Shown here: piece by piece, positions 7,636-16,553 of the stretch
How the letters are laid out: each line of letters opens with the position of its first letter
Position numbering within the stretch: the first letter of the stretch is position 1
NCBI RefSeq assembly: GCF_900105925.1
Contig: NZ_LT629791.1
Location: forward strand, 3,931,001 to 3,995,000
Reading direction: 5' to 3'
DNA from: Jiangella alkaliphila
GTDB lineage: Bacteria > Actinomycetota > Actinomycetes > Jiangellales > Jiangellaceae
Length of the DNA: 64,000 nt
Program-made: the position numbers and the translations under genes
Notes under the pieces: generated by a model
What the model was told of the DNA's origin: nothing
Database searches by the model: none
The model's input: the letters and a program-made list of their open reading frames with translations, nothing else

Positions 7636-10452
7636 GTGCCGAAGCGGGTGGAGACGACGGCGATCTCGGCCCGTGAGGCCGAGATCCTGGCGCTGGTCGG
7701 CGAGCACCGCACCAACGCCGAGATCGCCGCGCAGCTGTACATCTCGGTGCGCACGGTCGAGACGCACGTGTCGTCGCTGCTGCGCAAGCTCGACGCGCCC
7801 GATCGCCGGGCGCTCGCCGCGCTCGCGGCCGAGTCGGCGCACGAGGAGCGGACCAGTCAGGCGCTGGCCGGGCTGCCCGCGCCCCTGAACCCGTTCATCG
7901 GCCGGGCCGAGGAGCGCCGTGCACTGCGCGAGGCCGTCGCCGCGCACCGTCTGGTCACCGCCGTCGGCCCCGGCGGCGTCGGCAAGACCCGGCTCGCACT
8001 GGCCGTCGCCGCGGACCTGGCCGGCGACCACCCCGACGGCGTGTGGTTCGCCGACCTCGTGCCGGTCACCGATCCCGCGATGGTCGGCGCCGCCGTGGCG
8101 GAGGCGCTCGGCGTGGGCGAGCAGCAGGGCCGCGGCATCGACGACTCGGTGACGGCCGCCCTGGCCGATCGGCGCGCGCTGCTGGTACTGGACAACTGCG
8201 AGCACCTGCCCGGCGGCGTGGCGCCGTTCGTCGAGCGGCTGCTGGCGCGCTGCCCCGCCGTGAGCGTCCTGGCCACCAGCAGGGCCCGGCTCATGGTGCC
8301 GTTCGAGCGGGTCTACTCCGTGCCGCCGCTGTCACTCGGCGACACGTCCGACGCCGTCGCCCTGTTCGCCGACCGCGCCGCGGCCGTCGGCTGGACCGTC
8401 GAGCCCGGCCAGGTGGACCAGGTCGCCGACGTGTGCCGGAAGCTCGACGGCGTGGCGCTGGCGATCGAGCTCGCCGCCGCCCGGCTGCCCGCCCTGGGGT
8501 TCGACGGGCTGGTCGCCGGGCTCGCCGACCACCTGCGGCTCCTGGTGGGCGGCTACCGGGCCGACGACCGTCACCGCTCCGTGCGCGCGGTGCTGGAGTG
8601 GAGCCAGGCGCTGCTCGACGAGCCCGACCTCGTCCTGCTGCGGCGCGTCTCGGTGTTCGTCTCGCCGTTCACCGCCGCGGCCGCCACGACGGTGGCCGGG
8701 TTCGAGCCGCTGGAGCCGGACCAGGTCGTCGAGGGCCTGGCCCGGCTCGCCGACCAGAATCTGCTGAGTGTCGCCGCGGCGGCCGGCGGCACCCGGTACC
8801 GGGCGCTGGAGACCATCCGCCAGTACGGCGCCGAGCAGCTCGCCGCGGCCGGCGAGCTCGACGCCGCCCGCGCCCGGCAGCTGGACTGGTGCCTGGCCGC
8901 GGCCTCTGAACTGGCCACGGAGCTGGCCGCCGACCCGTCGCCCCTGATCGGTGACTGGCGGGCCCGGTTCGACGCGGTCGCCGACGACCTGCGCTCCACC
9001 CTCGGCTGGGCGGCCGACGACGCCGGCCGGCGGGCCGGTGCGCACAGTCTCGCTCTGACGCTGGCCCGGCTGGCCTTCACCCGCAACCTGCTCGGCGAGT
9101 CGCAGCTGCGCTACGAGCAGGCGGCCGCCCTGGCCAGCGACCCGGCCGGCGCGGCCAGCGCCCTGCGGTCCGCCGCGAGCGCGGCCGCATGCCGGATGCT
9201 CGGCGACGACGCCTACCGGCTCTGGCGGGCCGCCGCGGACGTCGCCCTCGACGCCGGCGACCCGGCGGCCGCGGCCCGCGACCTCGCCACGGCGGCCATC
9301 ACCTCGTACCGGAAGGCCGGGACCTTCGCCCAGCGGCCTGCGCGCGAGGAGCAGGCCGCGCTGCTGGCCCGGGCGCGCGAGCTGGCCGGCGACGACCTCG
9401 CGGCCCGGGCGGCCGTGACCCTCGCCGAGTGCGACGCGCTCGGCTACGCGTTCTTCGCCGACCGGGAGCGGCCGCAGCCGTCGGCGGCGGAGCTGACCGC
9501 CCTCGCGGAGCGGGCCGTGCAGCTGGCCCGCGAGCTCGGCGACCCGGTGGCCGAGAGCGCCGCGCTCCAGGCGCTGACCGCGGCCCAGCGCCGGGCCGGC
9601 GACACCTTCGCCGCCGCGGCCACCGCGGGCCGCCGGGTCGCCCTGGTCGACGCCGTGCCCGTCACACCCGCCGCCACCGACGAGCTGATCGACGCCCTGC
9701 TCATCGCCACCGCGACCGGCATCGGCGTCGGCGACCTGCCGGCGGCGCGACGGTGGGGGCGGCAGCTGCGCGACCTGCCGCCGCTGGCCGGGACCGGTCA
9801 CGTCGCGACGTCACGGCTGATCATGGCCGACGCCCTCGCCGGCCACGGCACGGACGTCATCGCCGCCGCCGGCCGGTTCCTCGACGGCTGGGCGTCGGCC
9901 GGCCGGCCGCCGGCTCGCGGCTTCGGCCCGGTGGCCGCTTCGGTCGCGATGATCCACCGGCTGCGCGGCGACGACACCGCCCGGGCCGAGTGGCTGGCCG
10001 TCCTCGACCAGCTGGGCGTGACCACCGAGGACAGCGCCGGCTACAGCCCCGCCTTCGACGCGATCGCCCTGCTCCACGACGACCGGGCCGGCGCCGCCCT
10101 GGACGTCCTCGACCCCGCTGAGGGCGAGCCGAGCCCGTGGCGCACCGGGATCCTGCTGCACTGGCACGTCGCCCTGCGGGCCGAGGCGGCGGTGCTGGCC
10201 GGCCGCGACGACGCCGCCGACCGGCTGGCCGCCGCGCGCCCGGTGGTCGGCGGCAACCCCGTCGCCGGCGCGCTGCTCGACCGGGCCGCCGCCCTCCTCG
10301 ACGACGACCACGAGCGCCTGCTCGCCACCGCCGCCGCGTTCGCGGCGGCCGGCTGCCCGTACCAGCGGGCCAGGACGCTGATCCTGGCCGGCGCCGGCAC
10401 CGCGCCGGCCGGACACGCCGTCCTCGCCGAGCTCGGGCTCACCGCACGCTGA
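7636..10452 (+). CDS. LuxR-type HTH / NB-ARC ATPase large transcriptional regulator
   Basis: 938 residues. A LuxR-type helix-turn-helix is at the N-terminus (ISAREAEILALVGEHRTNAEIAAQLYISVRTVETHV, residues about 8-45), which is unusual because LAL/MalT regulators carry it at the C-terminus. A STAND-type ATPase follows from about residue 75: Walker A GPGGVGKTRLALAVA, Walker B LLVLDNCEHLP, then a winged-helix/arm region (ETIRQYGAEQLAAAGEL). The C-terminal 500 residues are Ala/Leu-rich helical repeats, probably TPR-like. The GTG at 7636 is supported by a -10 box immediately upstream. It is divergent from two VOC genes, which it may control; the ligand is unknown. Confidence 0.85.
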   Translation: MPKRVETTAISAREAEILALVGEHRTNAEIAAQLYISVRTVETHVSSLLRKLDAPDRRALAALAAESAHEERTSQALAGLPAPLNPFIGRAEERRALREAVAAHRLVTAVGPGGVGKTRLALAVAADLAGDHPDGVWFADLVPVTDPAMVGAAVAEALGVGEQQGRGIDDSVTAALADRRALLVLDNCEHLPGGVAPFVERLLARCPAVSVLATSRARLMVPFERVYSVPPLSLGDTSDAVALFADRAAAVGWTVEPGQVDQVADVCRKLDGVALAIELAAARLPALGFDGLVAGLADHLRLLVGGYRADDRHRSVRAVLEWSQALLDEPDLVLLRRVSVFVSPFTAAAATTVAGFEPLEPDQVVEGLARLADQNLLSVAAAAGGTRYRALETIRQYGAEQLAAAGELDAARARQLDWCLAAASELATELAADPSPLIGDWRARFDAVADDLRSTLGWAADDAGRRAGAHSLALTLARLAFTRNLLGESQLRYEQAAALASDPAGAASALRSAASAAACRMLGDDAYRLWRAAADVALDAGDPAAAARDLATAAITSYRKAGTFAQRPAREEQAALLARARELAGDDLAARAAVTLAECDALGYAFFADRERPQPSAAELTALAERAVQLARELGDPVAESAALQALTAAQRRAGDTFAAAATAGRRVALVDAVPVTPAATDELIDALLIATATGIGVGDLPAARRWGRQLRDLPPLAGTGHVATSRLIMADALAGHGTDVIAAAGRFLDGWASAGRPPARGFGPVAASVAMIHRLRGDDTARAEWLAVLDQLGVTTEDSAGYSPAFDAIALLHDDRAGAALDVLDPAEGEPSPWRTGILLHWHVALRAEAAVLAGRDDAADRLAAARPVVGGNPVAGALLDRAAALLDDDHERLLATAAAFAAAGCPYQRARTLILAGAGTAPAGHAVLAELGLTAR

Positions 10453-10478
10453 GCGGCGTCGGCGTCGACGTCGCTCAG
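10449..10478. terminator. hairpin spanning both convergent stop codons
   Basis: CTGAGCGGCG (10449-10458) can pair with CGTCGCTCAG (10469-10478), leaving a 10-base loop. The stem includes the stops of the regulator gene and of the FMN reductase gene, so it could end transcription from both sides. No U-tract is present. Confidence 0.4.
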
Positions 10479-10990
10479 GCGGCGGCCAGCGCGCCCGCCG
10501 TCGCGGCGAGGACCGGGCCGTGGTCGGCGGCCCAGCGCTCGGCCAGCAGCAGCAGGTCCGGCAGCTCCCGCTCTTCCACGACGAACGACGGCACCGGCAG
10601 GGTGGCACCCAGCTCGGCGAGGACGGGGCGCAGCTGCAGGTCGGCGACGAACCGGTGCGTCGGCGCCGCGGCGACCGTCACCGGCACCGCGACGGTCCCG
10701 CGCAGCGCGCCGCCGGGCAGCCGGTCCAGGAACGCCTTGAGCAGCCCCGTGTAGCTGGCCTTGTACGTCGGCGTCGCCACGACCAGCACCGACGCCCCGG
10801 CGGCAGCTGCCAGTGCGTCCTCGCCGTCCGGCGCCAGCGGGCCGAGCCATTGCCCGCCGAAGCCGGCCAGGTCGAACACCGGCCCCTCGCCGGCGCCGGA
10901 CCGCGCCGCCACGGCCGTCGCCAGCGCCTCCGCCACACCCAGGGTGCGCGACCCCGGCCTCGGGTTGCCGACCACTGTCACGATGCTCAT
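10475..10990 (-). CDS. NADPH-dependent FMN reductase-like flavoprotein
   Basis: 171 residues with the flavodoxin-like fold of SsuE/MsuE/ChrR reductases: [21 protein letters not shown] at the N-terminus is the phosphate-binding loop, and [25 protein letters not shown] is the second flavin-contact block. It closes the sulfate-uptake operon: its ATG overlaps the cysA stop by four bases. In that setting it may deliver reduced FMN to a sulfonate monooxygenase encoded elsewhere, but no such enzyme is in the window. The role is inferred from context; the family call is firm. Confidence 0.85.
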   Translation of the reverse strand: MSIVTVVGNPRPGSRTLGVAEALATAVAARSGAGEGPVFDLAGFGGQWLGPLAPDGEDALAAAAGASVLVVATPTYKASYTGLLKAFLDRLPGGALRGTVAVPVTVAAAPTHRFVADLQLRPVLAELGATLPVPSFVVEERELPDLLLLAERWAADHGPVLAATAGALAAA

Positions 10991-11994
10991 CCCGCACGTA
11001 CCTCCAGACCGGGCCGAACCGACGAACTTCCAGGACCGGCGGCCACGACCGGCGCGCCGGGCACGACCCGCACGGACACCGTCGCACCGACGTCGAGACC
11101 CAGGCGGAGGAACTCCGTCCGGGTCATGGTGGCGAGCACGACCTGCTCGCCGGTGCTGACCTCGACCCGCACCTCGAACCCGACCCGCACCACCCGCGCG
11201 ACCCGGCCGGCGACGGCGTCCGGGTCGTCCGCGCCGGGTGCCAGCGCGACGTCGTGCGGACGGACCAGCTGGTCGCCGAGCTGCGTCACCGGGCCGAGGA
11301 AGCGCATGACGAAGTCGTTGGCGGGCTCGTCGTAGAGCTGGTCGGGCGTTCCGATCTGCTCGACCCGGCCCTCGTTGATCACGACGATCTCGTCGGCCAC
11401 CTCCAGCGCCTCCTCCTGGTCGTGGGTGACGAAGACGGTGGTCACGTGCACCTCGTCGTGCAGGCGGCGCAGCCACTCGCGCAGCTCCTTGCGGACCTTC
11501 GCGTCCAGCGCGCCGAACGGCTCGTCCAGCAGCAGCACCTTGGGCTCGACGGCGAGCGCGCGGGCCAGCGCCATCCGCTGCCGCTGACCGCCGGAGAGCT
11601 GCGACGGCAGCCGGTCGGCGAACTGCTCCAGATGCACCAGCGCGAGCAGCTCGTCGACCCGGCGGCGGACCTCGTCCTTCGGCCGCTTGCGGATCTCCAG
11701 CCCGAACGCGACGTTCCGGCGGACGGAGAGGTGCTTGAACGCGGCGTAGTGCTGGAAGACGAAGCCGACGCCGCGCTTGCGGGCGGGCAGGGCGGTGGCG
11801 TCGAGGCCCTCGATGCCGACGGTGCCGGTGTCGGCGTACTCCAGCCCGGCGATGATCCGCAGCAGCGTCGACTTCCCGCCGCCCGACGGGCCGAGCAGCG
11901 CGGTGAGCTGCCCGGTCGGAATGCTGACGGACACGTCCTCGAGCGCCACGAAGTCGCCGAAGCGTTTGCTCACGCCGGTGATCTCGATGCTCAT
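10987..11994 (-). CDS. cysA: sulfate/thiosulfate ABC transporter ATP-binding protein
   Basis: 335 residues. The ABC domain contains Walker [13 protein letters not shown]-loop [13 protein letters not shown], signature [15 protein letters not shown], Walker [16 protein letters not shown] and the H-loop [17 protein letters not shown]-terminal TOBE-like regulatory domain starts near residue 245 ([11 protein letters not shown]). It energises import of sulfate through the CysT/CysW channel. It overlaps cysW upstream and the FMN reductase gene downstream by four bases each, so the five genes are translationally coupled. The ATG at 11994 gives the usual [17 protein letters not shown] start. Confidence 0.93.
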   Translation of the reverse strand: MSIEITGVSKRFGDFVALEDVSVSIPTGQLTALLGPSGGGKSTLLRIIAGLEYADTGTVGIEGLDATALPARKRGVGFVFQHYAAFKHLSVRRNVAFGLEIRKRPKDEVRRRVDELLALVHLEQFADRLPSQLSGGQRQRMALARALAVEPKVLLLDEPFGALDAKVRKELREWLRRLHDEVHVTTVFVTHDQEEALEVADEIVVINEGRVEQIGTPDQLYDEPANDFVMRFLGPVTQLGDQLVRPHDVALAPGADDPDAVAGRVARVVRVGFEVRVEVSTGEQVVLATMTRTEFLRLGLDVGATVSVRVVPGAPVVAAGPGSSSVRPGLEVRAG

Positions 11995-12824
11995 CGGGGT
12001 TCTTCCTTCGGCCGGATGACGGACACGACGACGATGCAGGCGACGGAGACCAGGGCGAGCAGGAACGCGGTCGCATAGGCGCCGCCCTGGTCGAAGTTCA
12101 GGTACTTCTCCTCGACGACGAGCGTGGCCGTGCGGGTCTCGCCGAGGACGTTGCCGGAGACGACCTTGACGGCGCCGAACTCGCCCAGCGACCGGGCCAG
12201 GCTGAGCACGACGCCGTACGTGACGCCCCAGCGGATCGCCGGCAGGGTGATGCGCCGGAACGTCTGCGCCGACGTCGCGCCGAGGCTCTGCGCCGCCTGC
12301 TCCTGCTCGGTGCCGATCTCCTCCAGGACGGGCACGACCTCGCGGATGACCAGCGGCAGCGCCACGAACGTCGTCGCCAGGATGATGCCGGGCGTCGCGA
12401 AGATCACCTGCAGCCCGGCGTCCTCCAGGCCCGGCCCGAACCAGCCGGAGCGGCCGCCGTAGACCAGCACCAGCGCCAGCCCGACCACGATCGGCGACAC
12501 CGACAGCGGCACGTCCAGCAGCGAGTTCAGCAGCCGCCGGCCGGGGAACCGGTAGCGCACGATCAGCAGCGAGATGCCGACGCCGAACACCGTGTTGAGC
12601 ACGACGGACGCGATCGCGACGCCGACGGTCAGCCGCAGCGCGTGCACGACGTCGGGGTCGTCGAGGATGCCGCGCAGGTTGTCCAGCCCGCCGTCGAAGG
12701 TGTGCTGCGCGACCAGCCACAGCGGCCACGCGACCAGCAGCACCAGGTACGCCGTCACGACCGTGCGGGCCACCCACCGGCCGCGCCCGCGCGCCGGCCG
12801 GCGCTGACGCTGCCGCTCAGCCAC
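11991..12824 (-). CDS. cysW: sulfate ABC transporter permease CysW
   Basis: 277 residues with six predicted membrane helices (for example [20 protein letters not shown] and [19 protein letters not shown]) and the cytoplasmic coupling motif [21 protein letters not shown]. It pairs with CysT to form the sulfate channel. The start is a GTG at 12824, lying within the last codons of cysT (8-base overlap). A basic N-terminal tail of about 17 residues precedes the first helix. Confidence 0.92.
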   Translation of the reverse strand: MAERQRQRRPARGRGRWVARTVVTAYLVLLVAWPLWLVAQHTFDGGLDNLRGILDDPDVVHALRLTVGVAIASVVLNTVFGVGISLLIVRYRFPGRRLLNSLLDVPLSVSPIVVGLALVLVYGGRSGWFGPGLEDAGLQVIFATPGIILATTFVALPLVIREVVPVLEEIGTEQEQAAQSLGATSAQTFRRITLPAIRWGVTYGVVLSLARSLGEFGAVKVVSGNVLGETRTATLVVEEKYLNFDQGGAYATAFLLALVSVACIVVVSVIRPKEEPR

Positions 12825-13629
12825 GGCGGCCCACCCGGCGCTGGATGACGTCGAGCGCGACGATGACCGCGAACGAGATGGCCAGCAGCACCGTCGCGAC
12901 CGCCGCCGCGTTGTCGAGGCTGTCGTTCTCGATGCTGCTGAGGATCCGCACCGACGTCACCTCCGTCTGCATCGGCAGGTTGCCCGACAGCAGCACCAGC
13001 GAGCCGTACTCGCTGACGCCGCGGGCGAACGAGAGCGCCGCGCCGGCCGCGATCGCCGGGGCCAGCGCCGGCAGGATGATCCGCCGGAACGTGGTGAGCC
13101 GCGACGCGCCCAGCGAGGCCGCGGCCTCCTCGACCTCGCGGTCCAGCTCGGCCAGCACCGGCTGCACCGTCCGGACCACGAACGGCAGCGTCACGAACAG
13201 GAAGGCCAGGAACACCGCGGCCCGGGTGTTGGCGACGTCGACGCCGAGCGGGCTGTCCGGCCCGTAGAGGGACAGCAGCACCAGCCCGGCCACGATCGTC
13301 GGCAGCGCGAACGGCACGTCGATCAGCACCTCGAGCGCGCGCTGGCCGGGGAACCGGTCGCGCACCAGCACCCACGCGATCAGCGTCCCCATCACCACGT
13401 TGACGACGGTGACCAGCAGCGCCGTCCCGACGGTGAGCCGGATCGCGGCGGCCGTCTGCTCGTTCGTCACCGCCCGCCAGAACCCGTCCCAGCCGCCGGC
13501 GGCAGCCGTCGCCACCACCGCCGCCAGCGGGATCAGCACCAGCAGGCTGAACCAGAGCAGCGCGACGCCCAGGCCCAGCCCGGAGGTGCGGGTGAGCCGT
13601 CCGCCGGCGGTGACCGGCACTGAGCTCAC
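12817..13629 (-). CDS. cysT: sulfate ABC transporter permease CysT
   Basis: 270 residues and about six membrane helices, beginning after LTRTSGLGLGVALLWFSLLVL. The EAA coupling loop is EEAAASLGASRLTTFRRIILP, and FALPTIVAGLVLLSLYG is typical of CysT. The GTG start at 13629 overlaps the stop of the binding-protein gene by four bases. It forms the translocation pore with CysW and receives sulfate from the lipoprotein encoded just upstream. Confidence 0.92.
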   Translation of the reverse strand: MSSVPVTAGGRLTRTSGLGLGVALLWFSLLVLIPLAAVVATAAAGGWDGFWRAVTNEQTAAAIRLTVGTALLVTVVNVVMGTLIAWVLVRDRFPGQRALEVLIDVPFALPTIVAGLVLLSLYGPDSPLGVDVANTRAAVFLAFLFVTLPFVVRTVQPVLAELDREVEEAAASLGASRLTTFRRIILPALAPAIAAGAALSFARGVSEYGSLVLLSGNLPMQTEVTSVRILSSIENDSLDNAAAVATVLLAISFAVIVALDVIQRRVGRRG

Positions 13630-14666
13630 TCAGCCTTCCCGGACTCGGCGATGATCTGCGTGATGATGCCGCTCTCCTCGTCGAAGAACTTGTCAGACAG
13701 CGCGCTCCAGCTCTCGAAGTCGTTCTCGACGGTGAGCAGGTGGGCCGGCGTGGGGAACGGGTCGTCCTGGTCCAACGCGCCCTCGATGCCGCTGGTGTCG
13801 ACGCCGTCGATGATCGGGCGGAAGCCCTTCAGCGCGAACTGCCGCTGGCCCTCCTCGCTGAGCACGAAGTCGAGCCACTCCTGCGCCTTCGGGTCGGCGT
13901 CGGTCAGCACCGCGCCCGGGTTCTCGATGAGGATCGTGGTCTCCGGGATGACCCAGTCCAGCTCCTCGCCGTTCTGGGTGGCCAGGATCGCCTCGTTCTC
14001 GTAGGCGAGCAGCACGTCGCCGGTGCCGCCGAGGAAGCCGGTGGTGGCGTCGCGGCCGCTGTTGGGCAGCGAGACGACGTTGGCGAAGACCTGCCGGACG
14101 AACTCCTCGGCCTCGGCGTCGGTGCCGCCGTTCGCCGCGATGTGGCCCCACGCCGCCAGCGCGTTCCAGCGGGCCGCACCGGACGACGCCGGGTTCGGCG
14201 TGACGATCTCGATGCCCGGCTGGACGATGTCGTCCCAGTCCTGGATGTTCTCCGGGTTGCCGGGCCGGACCGCCAGCACGACCACCGACGACGACACGAC
14301 GCCCTTCGTCGGGCCGTCGTCCCAGGTGTCCTCCACCAGGCCGGCGTCGACCAGCCGGGTCACGTCGCTGCTGACGGAGAAGTGGACGTAGTCGGCCTCG
14401 AGGCCGGACTCGACCGCCCGGCTCTGGTCGCCGGAGGCGCCGTAGGAGCTGCGGAACCGCACGCCCTCGCCCTCGTCGGTCTTGTTCCACTCCTCGGCGA
14501 TGGCGACGTTGGCCGCCTCGGGGACCGCGAAGCCCACGATCGACAGCGTCGTCTCGTCGTCGCCGCCGCCGGACGTGGAGTCGGCGTCGTCGCCCCCACA
14601 GGCCGCGAGCGCCAGGACGCCGGCGAGGACGATCGCGGTCGCTGCTGCTCTGGTTCGGGTGCTCAT
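13626..14666 (-). CDS. sulfate-binding lipoprotein of ABC transporter
   Basis: 346 residues. A signal peptide ends in a lipobox, LALAACGG, with the acylated Cys at residue 23, so the protein is anchored to the outer face of the membrane. The mature part is a periplasmic-binding type II protein of the Sbp/CysP family: SSYGASGDQSRAVESGLEADYVH, RPGNPENIQDWDD, NPASSGAARWNALAAWG and GFLGGTGDVLLAYENEA are the usual oxyanion-binding blocks. The ATG at 14666 is chosen over one at 14714 because it gives a normal signal peptide and has GAGGGG upstream. A promoter lies about 30 bases further upstream. Confidence 0.92.
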   Translation of the reverse strand: MSTRTRAAATAIVLAGVLALAACGGDDADSTSGGGDDETTLSIVGFAVPEAANVAIAEEWNKTDEGEGVRFRSSYGASGDQSRAVESGLEADYVHFSVSSDVTRLVDAGLVEDTWDDGPTKGVVSSSVVVLAVRPGNPENIQDWDDIVQPGIEIVTPNPASSGAARWNALAAWGHIAANGGTDAEAEEFVRQVFANVVSLPNSGRDATTGFLGGTGDVLLAYENEAILATQNGEELDWVIPETTILIENPGAVLTDADPKAQEWLDFVLSEEGQRQFALKGFRPIIDGVDTSGIEGALDQDDPFPTPAHLLTVENDFESWSALSDKFFDEESGIITQIIAESGKAE

Positions 14667-14703
14667 CGGGTGCCCCTCGATCGATGGTGTGGAACGGCGG
14701 ATC

Positions 14704-14731
14704 ATAGTAATCACGGTGGATTAGTAGTCAA
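14704..14731 (-). promoter_or_regulatory. promoter of the sulfate-binding protein gene
   Basis: On the minus strand TTGACT (14731-14726) and TACTAT (14709-14704) are 16 bases apart, in an AT-rich patch (about 14695-14770) that stands out from its surroundings. The transcription start would fall near 14697, about 30 bases before the ATG. This allows the transporter genes to be transcribed independently of the upstream regulator gene. Confidence 0.6.
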
Positions 14732-14775
14732 TAGTGCTGATCTCGCATATTGAGCAGGATTCGTTCGAATGTTGG

Positions 14776-15102
14776 TCAGTCGAGCCGGTAGCCGTGCCCG
14801 CGGAGCGTGCGGATCCGCCGTCCGTGCTGGCCGAGCTTCACCCGCAGCCGACGGATGTGGACGTCGACCGTGCGGGTGCCGGCCCGGGTGCCCAGCGGCC
14901 AGACCTGGTCGATCAGCTCGGGCCGGGTCACGGCGCGGCGGCGGTTCTCGATCAGGTACGCGAGCAGCTCGAACTCGCGGTGGGTCAGCGGCACGGCCCA
15001 CCCGTCGACCACGGCGATGCGGGCGGCGTGGTCGAGGTGGAACCCCGGCTGCGCGAGGGCGACCGGCGCCTGGCCGGTCTCGACGGGATACGACAAAGAC
15101 AT
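14776..15102 (-). CDS. orphan winged-helix (OmpR/PhoB-type) DNA-binding regulator
   Basis: 108 residues with no receiver domain. The C-terminal 80 residues form a PhoB-type winged helix: VPLTHREFELLAYLIENRRRAVTRPELIDQVW, then RTVDVHIRRLRVKLG and IRTLRGHGYRLD. The ATG at 15102 has GGGAG six bases upstream. That ribosome-binding site can pair with a sequence at the end of a cysteine-containing leader peptide (15150-15221), so translation is probably tied to cysteine supply. The regulator sits directly upstream of the sulfate transporter genes, which it most likely controls. Its DNA site is not established; dyads at 15231-15251 and near 16511 are candidates. Confidence 0.88.
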   Translation of the reverse strand: MSLSYPVETGQAPVALAQPGFHLDHAARIAVVDGWAVPLTHREFELLAYLIENRRRAVTRPELIDQVWPLGTRAGTRTVDVHIRRLRVKLGQHGRRIRTLRGHGYRLD

Positions 15103-15105
15103 GGG

Positions 15106-15152
15106 TGACTCCCGGGGAGGGTGCGGATCGCGGTGCTGGGGTGCGGGAGTCA
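15106..15152 (-). promoter_or_regulatory. putative translational attenuator: stem hiding regulator RBS
   Basis: On the minus strand TGACTCCC (15152-15145) contains the leader's TGA stop, and GGGAGTCA (15113-15106) contains the GGGAG ribosome-binding site of the regulator gene. They are perfect 8-base complements. A ribosome stalled on the leader's Cys codon, two codons before the stop, would cover the first arm and free the ribosome-binding site. The pairing is seen directly; the mechanism is inferred. Confidence 0.55.
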
Positions 15153-15221
15153 GTGACAGAGCTGGCTGGCGACGCGCATCAGATCGACGGCACGTCGCTG
15201 AGTGAGCAGCAGCCTGGGCAC
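15150..15221 (-). CDS. cysteine-responsive leader peptide (23 aa)
   Basis: A 24-codon frame from GTG 15221 to TGA 15150 encodes a basic peptide ending RRAVDLMRVASQLCH. This matches the actinobacterial leader-peptide pattern RRxVDLxRVASxLC that precedes sulfur-assimilation genes. The single Cys codon (TGT) is the penultimate sense codon. It lies 47 bases upstream of the winged-helix regulator gene and heads the sulfate-uptake operon, as expected for cysteine-dependent attenuation. A run of GGGGA just before the GTG is too close for an ideal ribosome-binding site, so the exact start is less certain than the C-terminal motif. Confidence 0.8.
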   Translation of the reverse strand: MPRLLLTQRRAVDLMRVASQLCH

Positions 15222-15230
15222 GTCCCCAAT

Positions 15231-15251
15231 TTCCTATGGATCTGATGGGAA
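15231..15251. promoter_or_regulatory. dyad TTCCTAT-N7-ATGGGAA, possible sulfur operator
   Basis: A near-perfect inverted repeat in the gap between the divergent sulfate operon and threonine aldolase gene, ten bases upstream of the leader-peptide start. The left part and spacer recur at 16511 upstream of the TauE/SafE permease gene. Confidence 0.4.
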
Positions 15252-15286
15252 AGCAACCGCGCATCCGCATGGTGGTCACCCGGGAT

Positions 15287-15292
15287 TAGGGT
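15287..15292 (+). promoter_or_regulatory. -10 box (TAGGGT) of leaderless threonine aldolase gene
   Basis: TAGGGT is seven bases before the GTG at 15300. The same hexamer serves the SseB-like and F420 oxidoreductase genes. Confidence 0.5.
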
Positions 15293-15299
15293 GTGGGAC

Positions 15300-16322
<1,023 letters not shown>

Positions 16323-16368
16323 CGCCCACGACGCCTCCGTCGCGCCCCACCCCTCCGCCCCGGCCCGA

Positions 16369-16429
16369 GTTGATCATGGAGAAGGTCGGCTCTGGATCGC
16401 TCTGGGAGCCGACGTTCTCCATGATCAAC
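16369..16429. repeat. long intergenic palindrome (24-bp arms, 13-base loop)
   Basis: Arms 16369-16392 and 16406-16429 are complementary at 23 of 24 positions. The outer ends read GTTGATCATGGAGAA and TTCTCCATGATCAAC. It follows the threonine aldolase gene. It could act as a terminator, though no U-tract follows, or be a copy of a dispersed element; the outer GATCATGG is shared with the palindrome at 43546-43605. Confidence 0.75.
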
Positions 16430-16482
16430 GGCGCTTGCCCGTCACCGCGGCGTCCGGAGTGCGAGATGGCGGCGTCCATCTG

Positions 16483-16520
16483 TTGACCACAATCCCGACC
16501 TAGGCGACTATTCCTATAGT
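16483..16520 (+). promoter_or_regulatory. promoter region of the TauE/SafE gene
   Basis: TTGACC (16483-16488) and two possible -10 boxes, GACTAT at 16506 (17-base spacer) and TATAGT at 16515, lie upstream of the GTG at 16554. The block 16511-16533 resembles the sulfur-locus dyad at 15231. Confidence 0.4.
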
Positions 16521-16553
16521 TCTGACAGGTTAGGCGGGAGTGGAGGCAGCCGG

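Noticed and set aside
10475..12076. 533-codon frame covering cysA and the FMN reductase as one protein
   Set aside because: The upstream part is an out-of-frame reading of cysA; the reductase family start at 10990 is clear.
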